A program made the position numbers and the translations under genes. A stretch of DNA of 64,000 nt from JAGXQV01 sp964527565 (GTDB lineage: Bacteria > Pseudomonadota > Gammaproteobacteria > Burkholderiales > Sulfuricellaceae): positions 48,665 through 112,664 of the forward strand of contig CAZGOY010000006.1 in NCBI GenBank assembly GCA_964527565.1, given 5' to 3'. Positions within the stretch are counted from its first letter, which is position 1. Every line of letters begins with the position of its first letter. Below the pieces are notes generated by a model. That model had not been told where the DNA came from and did not search any database. It saw only the letters and a program-made list of their open reading frames with translations. This document shows positions 37,805 through 46,068 of this stretch, one piece after another.

Positions 37805-37995
37805 GCGCGCAGGATAAGCGGACTTTCCGGCGAGTGCAACGAGAAAACCGGCAGGGGACGCGGGCGCGGGTGGCGGCGCTTGTCCGCCACCGGCAAGGCG
37901 CGGCAAAACAGCAGCACGTCGCGCCGGGAGGCGCGGCGCCGACGCTGCATCAGGCTGGGTGAACAGATCGAGCTACGCACGGTGCCTGCCAGGAA

Positions 37996-38211
37996 TCAGT
38001 GATAACGGGCAATCAGCGTCAACACATCCTCGATGAATACCCCCTGAGGCGGTTTCTCGTCTGTCCTTTTCATTTCGCAACGAGTCACCTCGCAGTTGCG
38101 GTACATCTGGCGCAACTTGCGCTCCGCATCCGGCCGATCCCGCCCCGCGATAAGGATGCTTTCGACTTTTTGCCCATCGCGGGTTTTCAGTGAAAAATCA
38201 AATTTCAACAT
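37996..38211 (-). CDS. conserved hypothetical small protein
   Basis: 71 aa, soluble, without signal peptide. The ATG is 5 nt after GGAGG, an ideal ribosome site, which supports a real gene. The sequence MLKFDFSLKTRDGQKVESILIAGRDRPDAERKLRQMY suggests a small strand-helix-strand fold. Two Cys near residues 40-46 may be structural. It is divergent from the DAHP-synthase-like gene. Function unknown. Confidence 0.75.
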   Translation of the reverse strand: MLKFDFSLKTRDGQKVESILIAGRDRPDAERKLRQMYRNCEVTRCEMKRTDEKPPQGVFIEDVLTLIARYH

Positions 38212-38321
38212 GGCCACCTCCATAACAATTCAAAGGATTGGGAGACTATTTAATTAATCACTTGATAAAAACAATGCAACCCAATATTTAAAAAGAGATA
38301 ACGGCACAAGCAATAGTTTTC

Positions 38322-38350
38322 TTTAACTTCAAATTGACAAACAGTACAAT
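38322..38350 (+). promoter_or_regulatory. candidate promoter of the DAHP-synthase-like gene
   Basis: TACAAT (38345-38350) is a good -10. TTTAAC (38322-38327) lies 17 bp upstream. A perfect TTGACA (38334-38339) sits only 5 bp from this -10 and cannot pair with it. The AT-rich upstream tract (38240-38340) could carry UP-element function. Confidence 0.4.
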
Positions 38351-38381
38351 CGGGACCCAGCCTCACCACCGAAAGCACACC

Positions 38382-39491
38382 ATGATCCTGATTCTTTCCC
38401 CGGATACCGCCACCGACAGCGCGGAATTCCGCCAATTAAGCGAGCATCTTGCTCGCCTGCCCAACATCAGAACGCGCGTCCATCAGGAGCATGGTCAGCA
38501 GCAAACTCTTACTGAAATCTACTTGATCGGCGATACTGCCGCACTGTCGCTTGAAGACATGGCGAACCTGCCGGGTGTGGAACGTGTGGTGCGCGTTTCC
38601 GAGGAATACCGCGTACTGGGGCGGCACAAGGACGACCAGAGGCCCACCCATTTCGACTACAACGGCGTGCGCTTCGGCCAGGACACCCTCAACGTGTTCG
38701 CCGGGCTGTGCGCCGTGGACACCCCGGAACACGTCGAATTGATGATGAAGGCGCTCCGGGACAACGGACAGGTCTGCACGCGCATGGGTGCCTACAAGCC
38801 GCGCACCAGCCCCTACGCCTTTCAGGGACACGGCAAGACATGCCTGCCCTGGGTGTTTGATCTGGCGGGAAAATACGGCATCAAGGTCATTGCCATGGAG
38901 GTCACCCACGAATCCCACGTCGAAGAAATCCGCACGGCGCTGGAACAGGCTGGCCAGCCCACCGGCGTCATGCTGCAAATCGGTACGCGCAACACGCAGA
39001 ATTTCGAACTGTTGAAAATCGTCGGACGCCAGCAGGAATATCCGGTGCTGTTCAAGCGCGGCTTTGGCATCACCCTCGACGAGTCGCTCAATGCCGCCGA
39101 ATACCTGGCTTCGGAAGGCAACCGCAAGGTGATTTTCGGTCTGCGCGGCATGAAGACCAACATGGGTGACCCGCACCGCAATCTGGTCGATTTTGCCCAT
39201 GTTCCAGTGGTCAAGCGCCTCACGCGGATGCCGGTGTGCATTGACCCGTCGCACTCGGTAGGTACGCGCAACCGCGCCCCGGACGGCATTCTCGAGATCA
39301 TGCACGCCACCATGCAGGGCGTCATCGCTGGCGCCAATATGATTCTGGTGGACTTTCACCCGGCACCCGCCAAGGCGCTGGTAGACGGCCCGCAAGCGCT
39401 GCTGATGGATGAATTGCCGCTATTCCTGGAAGATGTGCGCATCGCGCGTCAGGCTTATGAGAGACGTGTGGCGCTATTCGGTACGAAGTAA
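38382..39491 (+). CDS. class I-beta DAHP synthase-like protein (AroF/AroG superfamily)
   Basis: 369 aa: N-terminal ACT/ferredoxin-like regulatory domain (1-75) and a TIM barrel with KPRTSPYAFQG (139-149), QIGTRNTQNFELL, VLFKRGFG (K225) and DPSHSVGTR (H291). Compared with typical enzymes of this class, the metal-ligand Glu in EVHP is Asp (VDFHP, D324), the usual CERG reads GLRG and AGPC reads AGLC (C110 retained). The fold and most catalytic residues remain, so condensation of PEP and erythrose 4-phosphate is likely, but a changed specificity is possible. No other aro gene is adjacent. Confidence 0.78.
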   Translation: MILILSPDTATDSAEFRQLSEHLARLPNIRTRVHQEHGQQQTLTEIYLIGDTAALSLEDMANLPGVERVVRVSEEYRVLGRHKDDQRPTHFDYNGVRFGQDTLNVFAGLCAVDTPEHVELMMKALRDNGQVCTRMGAYKPRTSPYAFQGHGKTCLPWVFDLAGKYGIKVIAMEVTHESHVEEIRTALEQAGQPTGVMLQIGTRNTQNFELLKIVGRQQEYPVLFKRGFGITLDESLNAAEYLASEGNRKVIFGLRGMKTNMGDPHRNLVDFAHVPVVKRLTRMPVCIDPSHSVGTRNRAPDGILEIMHATMQGVIAGANMILVDFHPAPAKALVDGPQALLMDELPLFLEDVRIARQAYERRVALFGTK

Positions 39492-39521
39492 GCTCACCCC
39501 ACCCTTCCTCAGGAACCTAAA

Positions 39522-40043
39522 ATGAATCGTCTCCTTACCATTTTCTCCGTCATTCTGATGCTCGCCGCCTGCGACAACATTGGCCCGCCGCCGGAACTCA
39601 AGCGTGGCGTGCAACTGATCCGCTGGATGGCCGCCCCCGAGCAGCTATCGAAATCGATGTATAGCACCATTCAAGACGGCAAAGCCTCGACTTTCGTCAA
39701 CTATGTATTTTCAGACATGGGCGCAGCCGAATGGCCGCAATCGGAAGAGGCCGCAGAACATGACCCGGCAATCAAGAAACGGGCCATGGCGGCGCTGCTG
39801 CCGCTTTCTCCAAAAGGCGTGACATTCTCCGCCAATGCCCCGAATCCCGCCAAAGGACGGCAGGTGGTGCTGAAATCCGACGACACGCGACAAATGATCA
39901 TCATTGAAGCTTACGACACCCCCTCTGCGGAGCCGCTGATGACGGATGAAATCCCGCTATCGAAAGTACAACCCGCTCCGGGTGTGGCAGAAATGGCGCG
40001 TAGCGCGATGGACAGCGGGATGTCGCCGAAAATGCGCCGCTAA
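39522..40043 (+). CDS. hypothetical lipoprotein
   Basis: 173 aa with a lipoprotein signal peptide, lipobox LAAC at residues 14-17. The ATG follows AGGA. The mature region is soluble, with no recognised domain. The lipoprotein +2 residue is Asp, which in E. coli would favour inner-membrane retention. It lies 30 bp after the DAHP-synthase-like gene, so co-transcription is likely. The 25-bp repeat begins within its stop codon. Confidence 0.78.
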   Translation: MNRLLTIFSVILMLAACDNIGPPPELKRGVQLIRWMAAPEQLSKSMYSTIQDGKASTFVNYVFSDMGAAEWPQSEEAAEHDPAIKKRAMAALLPLSPKGVTFSANAPNPAKGRQVVLKSDDTRQMIIIEAYDTPSAEPLMTDEIPLSKVQPAPGVAEMARSAMDSGMSPKMRR

Positions 40044-40066
40044 CGAATAGCGTTTATCCGCCGCCC
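40042..40066 (+). repeat. 25-bp direct repeat, left copy flanking the RND operon
   Basis: The 25 bp beginning AACGAATAGCGTTTATCCG are identical and in the same orientation at 44488-44512. The two copies bracket the efflux operon and about 170-180 bp of other DNA. They may mark a past insertion or recombination. Confidence 0.75.
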
Positions 40067-40072
40067 GCAACC

Positions 40073-40135
40073 TTCCGCGTGAGGGATGCTGTCAAAGTAT
40101 TTCGACAGGTCGGCATCGATGACTTGGGTGTGGCC
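40073..40135 (-). pseudogene. fragment of a group II intron reverse transcriptase
   Basis: The minus strand reads GHTQVIDADLSKYFDSIPHAE, the very conserved RT domain block of group II intron-encoded proteins (V-I-D-A-D-L...Y-F-D). The frame continues upstream toward the efflux gene as ELRKSRRRWGHFRG and loses homology right after IPHAE, at the 25-bp repeat. No intron domains V/VI or the rest of the protein are visible nearby, so this is a scar. Confidence 0.8.
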
Positions 40136-40199
40136 TCGAAAGTGACCCCATCTACGCCGGGACTTCCTTAGCTCATCAGAACCACGGGTTTGATTGGCT

Positions 40200-43100
40200 T
40201 CATCGGGCAACTCCAGAAAAACGGCGCATGAACATCCAGTACAGCAGGGGCATGACGAACAGCGTCAGCACGGTAGAGAATCCCAACCCCCAGACAATCG
40301 ACGCGGCCACCGGCCCCCACAGCAGGGACTTGCCGCCGAGGCCGACAGCGAGCGAGAACAGGCCGCCGATGGTGGTCACCGTGGTGATCAGGATCGGCAC
40401 CACGCGGCGGCGCGCAGCATAGACGGCAGCATGCAACACACTCATGCCGGTTGCCATCCGCTGGTTGGCGGCGTCGATCAGGACAATGGCGGAATTTACC
40501 GCGATGCCGGTCAGGGCAATGACGCCATAGAGCGTGTAGAGCGAGAGCGGAATCTGCGACACTAGCAGCCCGAGCACCACGCCGGTGAATGCCAGCGGCA
40601 CGGTGACCAGAATCAGCAGCGGCTGGAAGTAGCTCTTGAACTGGGCGGCGAGGATCAGGTAGATGAGGCCGAGGCCCATCAGGAACAGCACTGACATCGC
40701 ATCCAGGCTTTCCTGGATGTCATCCAGCTCGCCGGAGAAATCGATATCGGTATTCGGGTACTGGGCATCGATCTTCTTCCATTCGGCGGCGATGATCCGG
40801 TTGGCCGCCACGGTGTCGGTCACGGTCTTGTCGAGGTCGGCCTCGACGGTGATCGCGCGGCGCAGGTTGTAGTGCTTGATCACGCCCTTGCCGATGCGGG
40901 TTTCTTCAATCACTAGCGCACGTAGCGTGGTGCTACCACCCGTCGGCAGGGCGATGGGATCGTCGAGCAGGCGGATGATGTCGCTGCCCACGCTGTCGGC
41001 CATTGCGCCGGAACCGTGCTTTGCCCGCACCCGCAACTCCACCTTCTCACCCTTGTCGCGCATCATGGCGACAATCTCGCCATCGGCATGCAGGCGCACG
41101 AGGCGCGCCACTTTCGCTGCATCAAGTCCTGCCGCCCGCAATGCGCCACGATCCAGTCTCAGTACCAGTTCCGGACGTCCGGGAATGTCGTCGTCGGCCA
41201 CATCTTTCGCGCCGGGCACGGCCTTGACGATGGCCAGCAGAGCATCGCCGGCAGCACGCAACTCCTGCGGATCGTCGCCGCGCACGCGGGCCTTGATCGG
41301 CTTGGCCAGCGGTGGCCCGCCGGAAATCATGGTGAAGGTGATCTTGCCCGGACTCGGCACGGCTTCCACCTCGGCACGCATGGCCTCGACGATCTCGGCC
41401 ACTTCCCGTCCGTCATCGCCGCGCGGATTGAGGGATACCGTGACCTGACCATAGGATTCGCCGTACAGCGGCTCGGTATCCGAAAACTTGACGCCGGCAT
41501 AGGCGGCAAGATTGCGCGCCTCGCCCGGATTGAGGTGCTTGCGCACCGTGGCCTCCAGCTTTTCGGCATTCGCCAGCGTCTGTTCGATGGGGGCGCCGGC
41601 CGGCATATCGACATTCACATAGAACAGCCGGATCGGATCGAAGGCGAAGAACTGGATGCGCACCAGCCCGACGCCTATCGCCGCTACCGCCCCGATCATC
41701 AGTCCGATGGCGATGAGCAGCGAGCGCTTCGGGCGGCGCATGACCCACAGCAGCCAGCGCGAATATTTGACCCGCAGCCCATGATTGAAGCGGTCGCGCC
41801 AGTTGTTGAGATGACCATCGCCGACCTTGGGCGAGATCACCGCCATGTGCGCCGGCAGCATCCAGTAGGCCTCGATCAGGCTGATGGCCAGGCCCAGCGT
41901 GACGACGAAGGGAATCACGAACATGAACTTGCCGACAATGCCCGGCAGCAACATCAGCGGCAGGAAGGCTGCGATGGTGGTAAGCACCGATGCGGTCACC
42001 GGGGCGAACACCTCGCGCACGGCGCCGATGGCAGCGTCATGCACCGGCTCGCCGCGCTGCATGCGGTAGTAGATGGTTTCGACCACCACCACGGCGTCAT
42101 CCACCAGCATGCCGAGCACGATCACCACACCCAGCAAGACCGAGATGTTGAGGGTGTAGCCCAGTGCGTTGAGGATGACGAATGTGCCGGCCAGCGAAAA
42201 CGGAATACCGATGCCGATCAGCAGGGCGACGCGGGTGCCGAGGAACAGCCAGGTCATGAGCAGGACCACGAACAGGCCCTGTGCCGCATTGCGCTCCATG
42301 GTGCCGATGGCTTCCCGTGTCGGCACCGTCTGGTCGTCCAGCAATTGCAACTGCACGCCGTCAGCGGTGAAGCGCGGATTCTGCTCGGCGATGTAAGTGT
42401 TCAGGCGCTCGATCAGGTTCAGCGTGTTGGTGCGGCTTTTCTTGGTCACGGCCAGAATCACCGCGCCCTTGCCCTGAAAACTGGCCAGACTGCCGGCCTT
42501 GGCGCGGCCGCGGGATACATCGGCCACCTGGCCCAGTGGCACCGGCTCGCGGCGGTTGGCGTTACTCACCGGTATGCGTGCTATTTCCTCGGGGTCGGAC
42601 GTCTGCCCAACCATGCGCACCAGCCAGGCCGTGCGTTCTTCGTCACCGACTGTTTCCACCTTGCCGGCGAAGGTGTCGCGGAACCAGGCCATGACGTTAT
42701 CCGAGACATCGGTCGCCGTCAGGCCACGATTGGCCAGCGCCACCGGATCGAATTCTATCTGCAGCTCGGGGTCGCGCAAGCCGGTGGCGAAGACCTGGTC
42801 AACCCCGCTCAGGCGTTCGATGTCTTCCTTGAACTGGCGCGCGCGGAAGCGCAGCAATTCATCGGCGGCTTGCCCTGTGACCAGCACCATCGCGGTCGGA
42901 AATCCGTTGGACGTGGTGATCTCCAGCACGCGGGGATCTTTCGCCTCCGGCGGCAATTCGCTCTTGGCCTTGTTCTGGATATCGCGGCGCAGATCGTTGA
43001 TGCGTTTGTCAAACGTGGTCGCATCGATATCGCGGAAGCGAACCAGAATCGAGACGATGTTCTCGCGCGAAGAGGACATCACGAAGCGGATGTCGGCCAC

Positions 43101-43319
43101 ACCCTTGATCGCGTCCTCAAGCGGCTTGGTAACACGCTTTTCGACATCCTCGGCGGAAGCGCCGGGCAGTACCGCCGTCACCATCACCCAGTTGAAGTTG
43201 ATCTCCGGGTCCTGCTCGCGCGGCATACCCAGATAGGCCAGCGCACCCATGATCAACACCACCACAAAGGCGATGTTGGCCAGGGGATGGTTCTGGATCA
43301 GGCGGGAGAAGAAATTCAT
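40200..43319 (-). CDS. RND multidrug efflux transporter, HAE1 family
   Basis: 1039 aa inner-membrane pump with the AcrB plan: helix 1, large periplasmic loop, helices 2-7, second loop, helices 8-12. The proton-relay pair is in GMLVDDAVVVVETIYY. The N-terminus MNFFSRLIQNHPLANIAFVVVLIMGALAYLGMPREQDPEIN is typical of HAE1 pumps, usually of the simpler MFP-RND subgroup. It overlaps the adaptor gene by 4 bp. No outer-membrane channel is encoded here, so it must borrow one. Substrate unknown. Flanking direct repeats and the intron scar suggest the operon was inserted. Confidence 0.92.
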   Translation of the reverse strand: MNFFSRLIQNHPLANIAFVVVLIMGALAYLGMPREQDPEINFNWVMVTAVLPGASAEDVEKRVTKPLEDAIKGVADIRFVMSSSRENIVSILVRFRDIDATTFDKRINDLRRDIQNKAKSELPPEAKDPRVLEITTSNGFPTAMVLVTGQAADELLRFRARQFKEDIERLSGVDQVFATGLRDPELQIEFDPVALANRGLTATDVSDNVMAWFRDTFAGKVETVGDEERTAWLVRMVGQTSDPEEIARIPVSNANRREPVPLGQVADVSRGRAKAGSLASFQGKGAVILAVTKKSRTNTLNLIERLNTYIAEQNPRFTADGVQLQLLDDQTVPTREAIGTMERNAAQGLFVVLLMTWLFLGTRVALLIGIGIPFSLAGTFVILNALGYTLNISVLLGVVIVLGMLVDDAVVVVETIYYRMQRGEPVHDAAIGAVREVFAPVTASVLTTIAAFLPLMLLPGIVGKFMFVIPFVVTLGLAISLIEAYWMLPAHMAVISPKVGDGHLNNWRDRFNHGLRVKYSRWLLWVMRRPKRSLLIAIGLMIGAVAAIGVGLVRIQFFAFDPIRLFYVNVDMPAGAPIEQTLANAEKLEATVRKHLNPGEARNLAAYAGVKFSDTEPLYGESYGQVTVSLNPRGDDGREVAEIVEAMRAEVEAVPSPGKITFTMISGGPPLAKPIKARVRGDDPQELRAAGDALLAIVKAVPGAKDVADDDIPGRPELVLRLDRGALRAAGLDAAKVARLVRLHADGEIVAMMRDKGEKVELRVRAKHGSGAMADSVGSDIIRLLDDPIALPTGGSTTLRALVIEETRIGKGVIKHYNLRRAITVEADLDKTVTDTVAANRIIAAEWKKIDAQYPNTDIDFSGELDDIQESLDAMSVLFLMGLGLIYLILAAQFKSYFQPLLILVTVPLAFTGVVLGLLVSQIPLSLYTLYGVIALTGIAVNSAIVLIDAANQRMATGMSVLHAAVYAARRRVVPILITTVTTIGGLFSLAVGLGGKSLLWGPVAASIVWGLGFSTVLTLFVMPLLYWMFMRRFSGVAR

Positions 43320-44386
43320 TTCGCCGCTGGCGCCGCCGTTTCAAGGTTCACGCTCATCCCGTCCTGCAACGCATGCTGACCGCGCGTGACAATCAGCGCC
43401 TCCGTCGAAAAGTCGGCGCTGGTGGGACGGCCCTCCTGTGCCTGCGGCAGATCATGAAAGCGCACCTTTTCGCCTTCCAGAACGAAGGCGCCATATTTTC
43501 CGTTCCGCCGCAGGATGTAATCCGCCGCCAGATACGGACGCGGATCACGCCAGCGCAGACTCCCTTCCGTACCGGGCAGCGGCGCCACCGACGCCGCCGC
43601 TTTATTGTCGAACCGGAAGCGCGCTTCCACTGTGCGCGACTCGCGGCTGACGGCGCCCGAAATGCGTAGCGGCAGCAGCGCATAGTTCTGCGACAGTGCG
43701 TGGAACTCGACAGCTTCCGCCGCCGCCAATCCCTCTGCATCGCGTGCCTGAACCTGGGCAACCACCTGCACATCCGTCGTATCGGCCAGAGTCAGCAGCA
43801 GGCTGCCGGGCGCGGCAAGTTCGCCGACCTGAGCATTGCGATTGCGCACAATGCCGTTGAAGGGAGCCACGATGGTGCATTTCTCGACCCCGCGCCGGGC
43901 CGAATCGCTACCGGCTTTTGCCGCCTGCGCGTCCGCCTGGGCAGCAGCCAGTTCGGTTTCGCGCAGTGTCAGCGCCTCGGCAGAGATGAAATTCTTACCC
44001 TGCAATAACCGCGCGCGGGCCGCCTGCGCCTCGGCTTGCGCCAGACGCGCGCGCGACTGTGCCAACGCGGCATCGGCACGCGTCAGCGCCAGTTCGGCAT
44101 CGCGGGCATCGAGACGCACCAGCACCTGCCCGGCCTTGACAGCATCGCCGCTATCGACGGGGATCGCCACCACCCGCGCCGACACTTCCGCCGCCAGCCG
44201 CGCCTCGTTCTTGCCCAGTGCCGTTGCCGGTGCTTCACGTTCCGGGTGATGCGCCAGATCGATAAAGCGCACGGCGCTCACCGTTGGCAATGCCGCCTTG
44301 ACCGCAGGCGCTTCGGCAACCTCCTCCCCACAGGCGACAAGCCCCATGGCAGCCAGGGCAACGAAGAAAGGGCGAGATAACGTCAT
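43316..44386 (-). CDS. RND efflux periplasmic adaptor lipoprotein
   Basis: 356 aa membrane-fusion protein. Lipoprotein signal with lipobox LVAC, barrel-sandwich half motifs (SARVVAIPVDSGDAVKAGQVLVRLD...CTIVAPFNGIVRNRNAQVGELAAPG), a helical hairpin between them (about 95-160) and a beta-barrel C-terminal part. It bridges the RND pump to an outer-membrane channel. First gene of the two-gene operon. Confidence 0.92.
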   Translation of the reverse strand: MTLSRPFFVALAAMGLVACGEEVAEAPAVKAALPTVSAVRFIDLAHHPEREAPATALGKNEARLAAEVSARVVAIPVDSGDAVKAGQVLVRLDARDAELALTRADAALAQSRARLAQAEAQAARARLLQGKNFISAEALTLRETELAAAQADAQAAKAGSDSARRGVEKCTIVAPFNGIVRNRNAQVGELAAPGSLLLTLADTTDVQVVAQVQARDAEGLAAAEAVEFHALSQNYALLPLRISGAVSRESRTVEARFRFDNKAAASVAPLPGTEGSLRWRDPRPYLAADYILRRNGKYGAFVLEGEKVRFHDLPQAQEGRPTSADFSTEALIVTRGQHALQDGMSVNLETAAPAAK

Positions 44387-44786
44387 GGAGAACTCCGCGA
44401 GTGTGCTGGCGCGGTGGATAGTCCGTTCAACGCCAGATCAAGATGCGTTCTGAGATAGGCTGAGGTACGCTGAAAAAAATGGACACCAACGAATAGCGTT
44501 TATCCGCCGCCCCGCCCAAACCTGCGAGAGCCACCAAACTTGCTGGCGACGGATAAACCTCGTTGGACTGAACCGCGGGGACAGGCGGTTGATTGTGGGG
44601 ATTGTAAGGCTGCGGAAGGGGAAGTCAACCGGCTATTGCGAAGCAAAGGCGTTGTGCGGCGAGTGAATAGGCGAACCGGCGCGTATGAACCTAAATCAGC
44701 CCTGCGGCGTAGGTGGTCATCAGTAGGGTGAAAGAGGAATGAAGAGAGGGCGGTGGATATGGGGGCCACCGCGATAGCTGTTTAGC
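44387..44786. other. 400-bp region between the efflux adaptor and metZ
   Basis: It contains the second copy of the 25-bp repeat (44488-44512). Overlapping frames on both strands (44500-44769 minus, 44540-44731 plus) have no ribosome site or family resemblance and are unlikely genes. The stretch 44575-44720 is structured and G/A-rich and could be residual intron RNA or other mobile DNA, which I cannot establish. No strong promoter for the adaptor gene is evident. Confidence 0.5.
44488..44512 (+). repeat. 25-bp direct repeat, right copy flanking the RND operon
   Basis: Exact match in the same orientation to 40042-40066. Similarity fades immediately outside the repeat, although both copies continue with C-rich sequence. 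It lies about 100 bp upstream of the adaptor start. Confidence 0.75.
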
Positions 44787-45956
44787 TCAACTTAATCCGC
44801 GCTCCAGGTCGGCCTGGATATCTGCTACCGACTCCAGTCCCACCGCGATACGCAGCAATCCGTCCCCGATACCGGCGGCGGCACGCTGTTCAGGCGAAAG
44901 ACGCCCGTGGGTAGTGGTGGCAGGATGCGTCAACGTGGTTTTGGTATCGCCCAGATTGGCGGTGATCGACACCATGCGGGTGGCATCCACCACCTGCCAG
45001 GCGGCTTCCTGCCCCCCTCTAACATCGAAGGCGACAATACCGCCACCGTTTTTTTGCTGGTGCTTGGCCAGCTCATATTGCGGATGCGAAGGCAGGCCGG
45101 GGTAGAACACCCGGCTCACGCGTGGCTGTTGCTCCAGCCATAGCGCTAGATCCATGGCGTTGCGCGCGTGGGCTTCCATGCGTAGCGCCAGGGTTTCCAG
45201 CCCCTTGAGAATGACCCATGCGTTGAAAGCCGAGAGCGTCGGTCCGGCTGTGCGCAGAAAACCGTAAACTGGTTCAAGCAATTCCCTGTTTCCCAGAACG
45301 GCTCCTCCCAGCACGCGCCCCTGCCCATCGAGATACTTGGTGGCCGAATGAATGACGATGTCTGCCCCCATTTCAAGAGGACGTTGCAGGATGGGCGTGC
45401 AGAAGCAGTTATCGACCGCCAACCAGGCGCCGGAGCGGTGGGCTATTTGCGCCAAAGTGGCTATATCGCAAATTTCGGTGAGCGGATTCGAGGGAGTCTC
45501 AGCAAAGAACAGTTTGGTATTGGGCCTGACTGCAGCCTGCCACTGCGCAGGGTCAGTTTGCGACACAAAGCTGGTTTCGATGCCGAATCGTCCCAGGATA
45601 TTGGTGAACAACTGAACCGTGGCGCCAAACAGGCTGCGCGAAGCCACTATGTGATCGCCCGCCGACAACAATCCCATGGCGCACGCAAGAATGGCCGACA
45701 TGCCGCTAGCCGTCGCCACGCACATCTGCGCTCCTTCCAGCGCCGCCAACCGCTCCTGCAGAGCGGTGACAGTGGGGTTGGTAAAGCGCGCGTAGATGTT
45801 GCCTGGTTCCTTGTTGGCAAAACGCGCGGCGGCTTCGGCGGCACTGTTGAATATAAAGCTGGATGTCAGGTAAAGCGCCTCGCTGTGTTCATTGAACTGG
45901 CTGCGCGCAATGCCCGCGCGAATCGCCAACGTCTCTAGGCTGTATTCCTCGTGCAT
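44787..45956 (-). CDS. metZ: O-succinylhomoserine sulfhydrylase
   Basis: 389-aa PLP enzyme of the Cys/Met metabolism family making homocysteine directly from O-succinylhomoserine and sulfide. PLP Lys in IHSATKYLDGQGRVLGG. Also ASGMSAI, ETPSNPL and the C-terminal TLTHPATTTHGRL. Sequence features fit MetZ more than MetB or MetY. In many betaproteobacteria it follows purF. Here it is separate and preceded by a SAM-II-type riboswitch and terminator, so it should be repressed when S-adenosylmethionine is plentiful. Confidence 0.93.
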   Translation of the reverse strand: MHEEYSLETLAIRAGIARSQFNEHSEALYLTSSFIFNSAAEAAARFANKEPGNIYARFTNPTVTALQERLAALEGAQMCVATASGMSAILACAMGLLSAGDHIVASRSLFGATVQLFTNILGRFGIETSFVSQTDPAQWQAAVRPNTKLFFAETPSNPLTEICDIATLAQIAHRSGAWLAVDNCFCTPILQRPLEMGADIVIHSATKYLDGQGRVLGGAVLGNRELLEPVYGFLRTAGPTLSAFNAWVILKGLETLALRMEAHARNAMDLALWLEQQPRVSRVFYPGLPSHPQYELAKHQQKNGGGIVAFDVRGGQEAAWQVVDATRMVSITANLGDTKTTLTHPATTTHGRLSPEQRAAAGIGDGLLRIAVGLESVADIQADLERGLS

Positions 45957-45968
45957 CTATTTCTCCCA

Positions 45969-46002
45969 ATAAAAAACCCGATCAGCACTTTCCAGATCGG
46001 GT
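45969..46002 (-). terminator. intrinsic terminator in the metZ leader
   Basis: On the minus strand ACCCGATC and GATCGGGT pair perfectly (8 bp, 11-nt loop; 45995-46002 with 45976-45983), followed at once by six T. It stands between the riboswitch and metZ, so it is the likely expression platform. The 3' end of the aptamer (AGAGGG) lies 3 nt before the first stem strand, close enough for competing pairing. Confidence 0.85.
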
Positions 46003-46005
46003 CTT

Positions 46006-46060
46006 CCCTCTCTTTAGCCGGATTTTTATAGCGCCCGCAAGCTGATCTCAAATCGGCGCT
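46006..46060 (-). promoter_or_regulatory. SAM-II (SAM-alpha) riboswitch upstream of metZ
   Basis: The minus-strand RNA reads AGCGCC-GATTTGA...GCTTGCG-GGCGCT-ATAAAAAT...GGCTAAAGAGAGGG. P1 is AGCGCC/GGCGCT. The GAUUU loop, the purine-rich GC(A/G)RG before the P1 3' strand, AUAAA and GCUAAA are the conserved features of the SAM-II pseudoknot aptamer as I recall it from the metX example. It starts about 2 nt after the predicted transcription start and precedes a methionine-pathway gene, so sequence and context agree. SAM-II is known mainly from Alphaproteobacteria. Confidence 0.85.
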
Positions 46061-46068
46061 GTTGAATG

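Noticed and set aside
37869..37891. A GC-rich hairpin GGTGGCGG/CCGCCACC upstream of rlhA, considered as a terminator of the 71-aa gene.
   Set aside because: No T tract follows on either strand, and such palindromes are frequent in this high-GC DNA.
38334..38350. TTGACA followed by TACAAT upstream of the DAHP-synthase-like gene, read as a promoter pair.
   Set aside because: The spacing is only 5 bp, too short for sigma70. The -10 pairs better with TTTAAC 17 bp upstream.
41016..43379. A 787-codon plus-strand frame opposite the RND gene.
   Set aside because: Antisense shadow. The real pump is clear on the minus strand with full AcrB-type features.
44500..44769. Overlapping small frames on both strands beside the 25-bp repeat.
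   Set aside because: Ser/Arg-rich shadow-like composition, no ribosome sites and no family resemblance.
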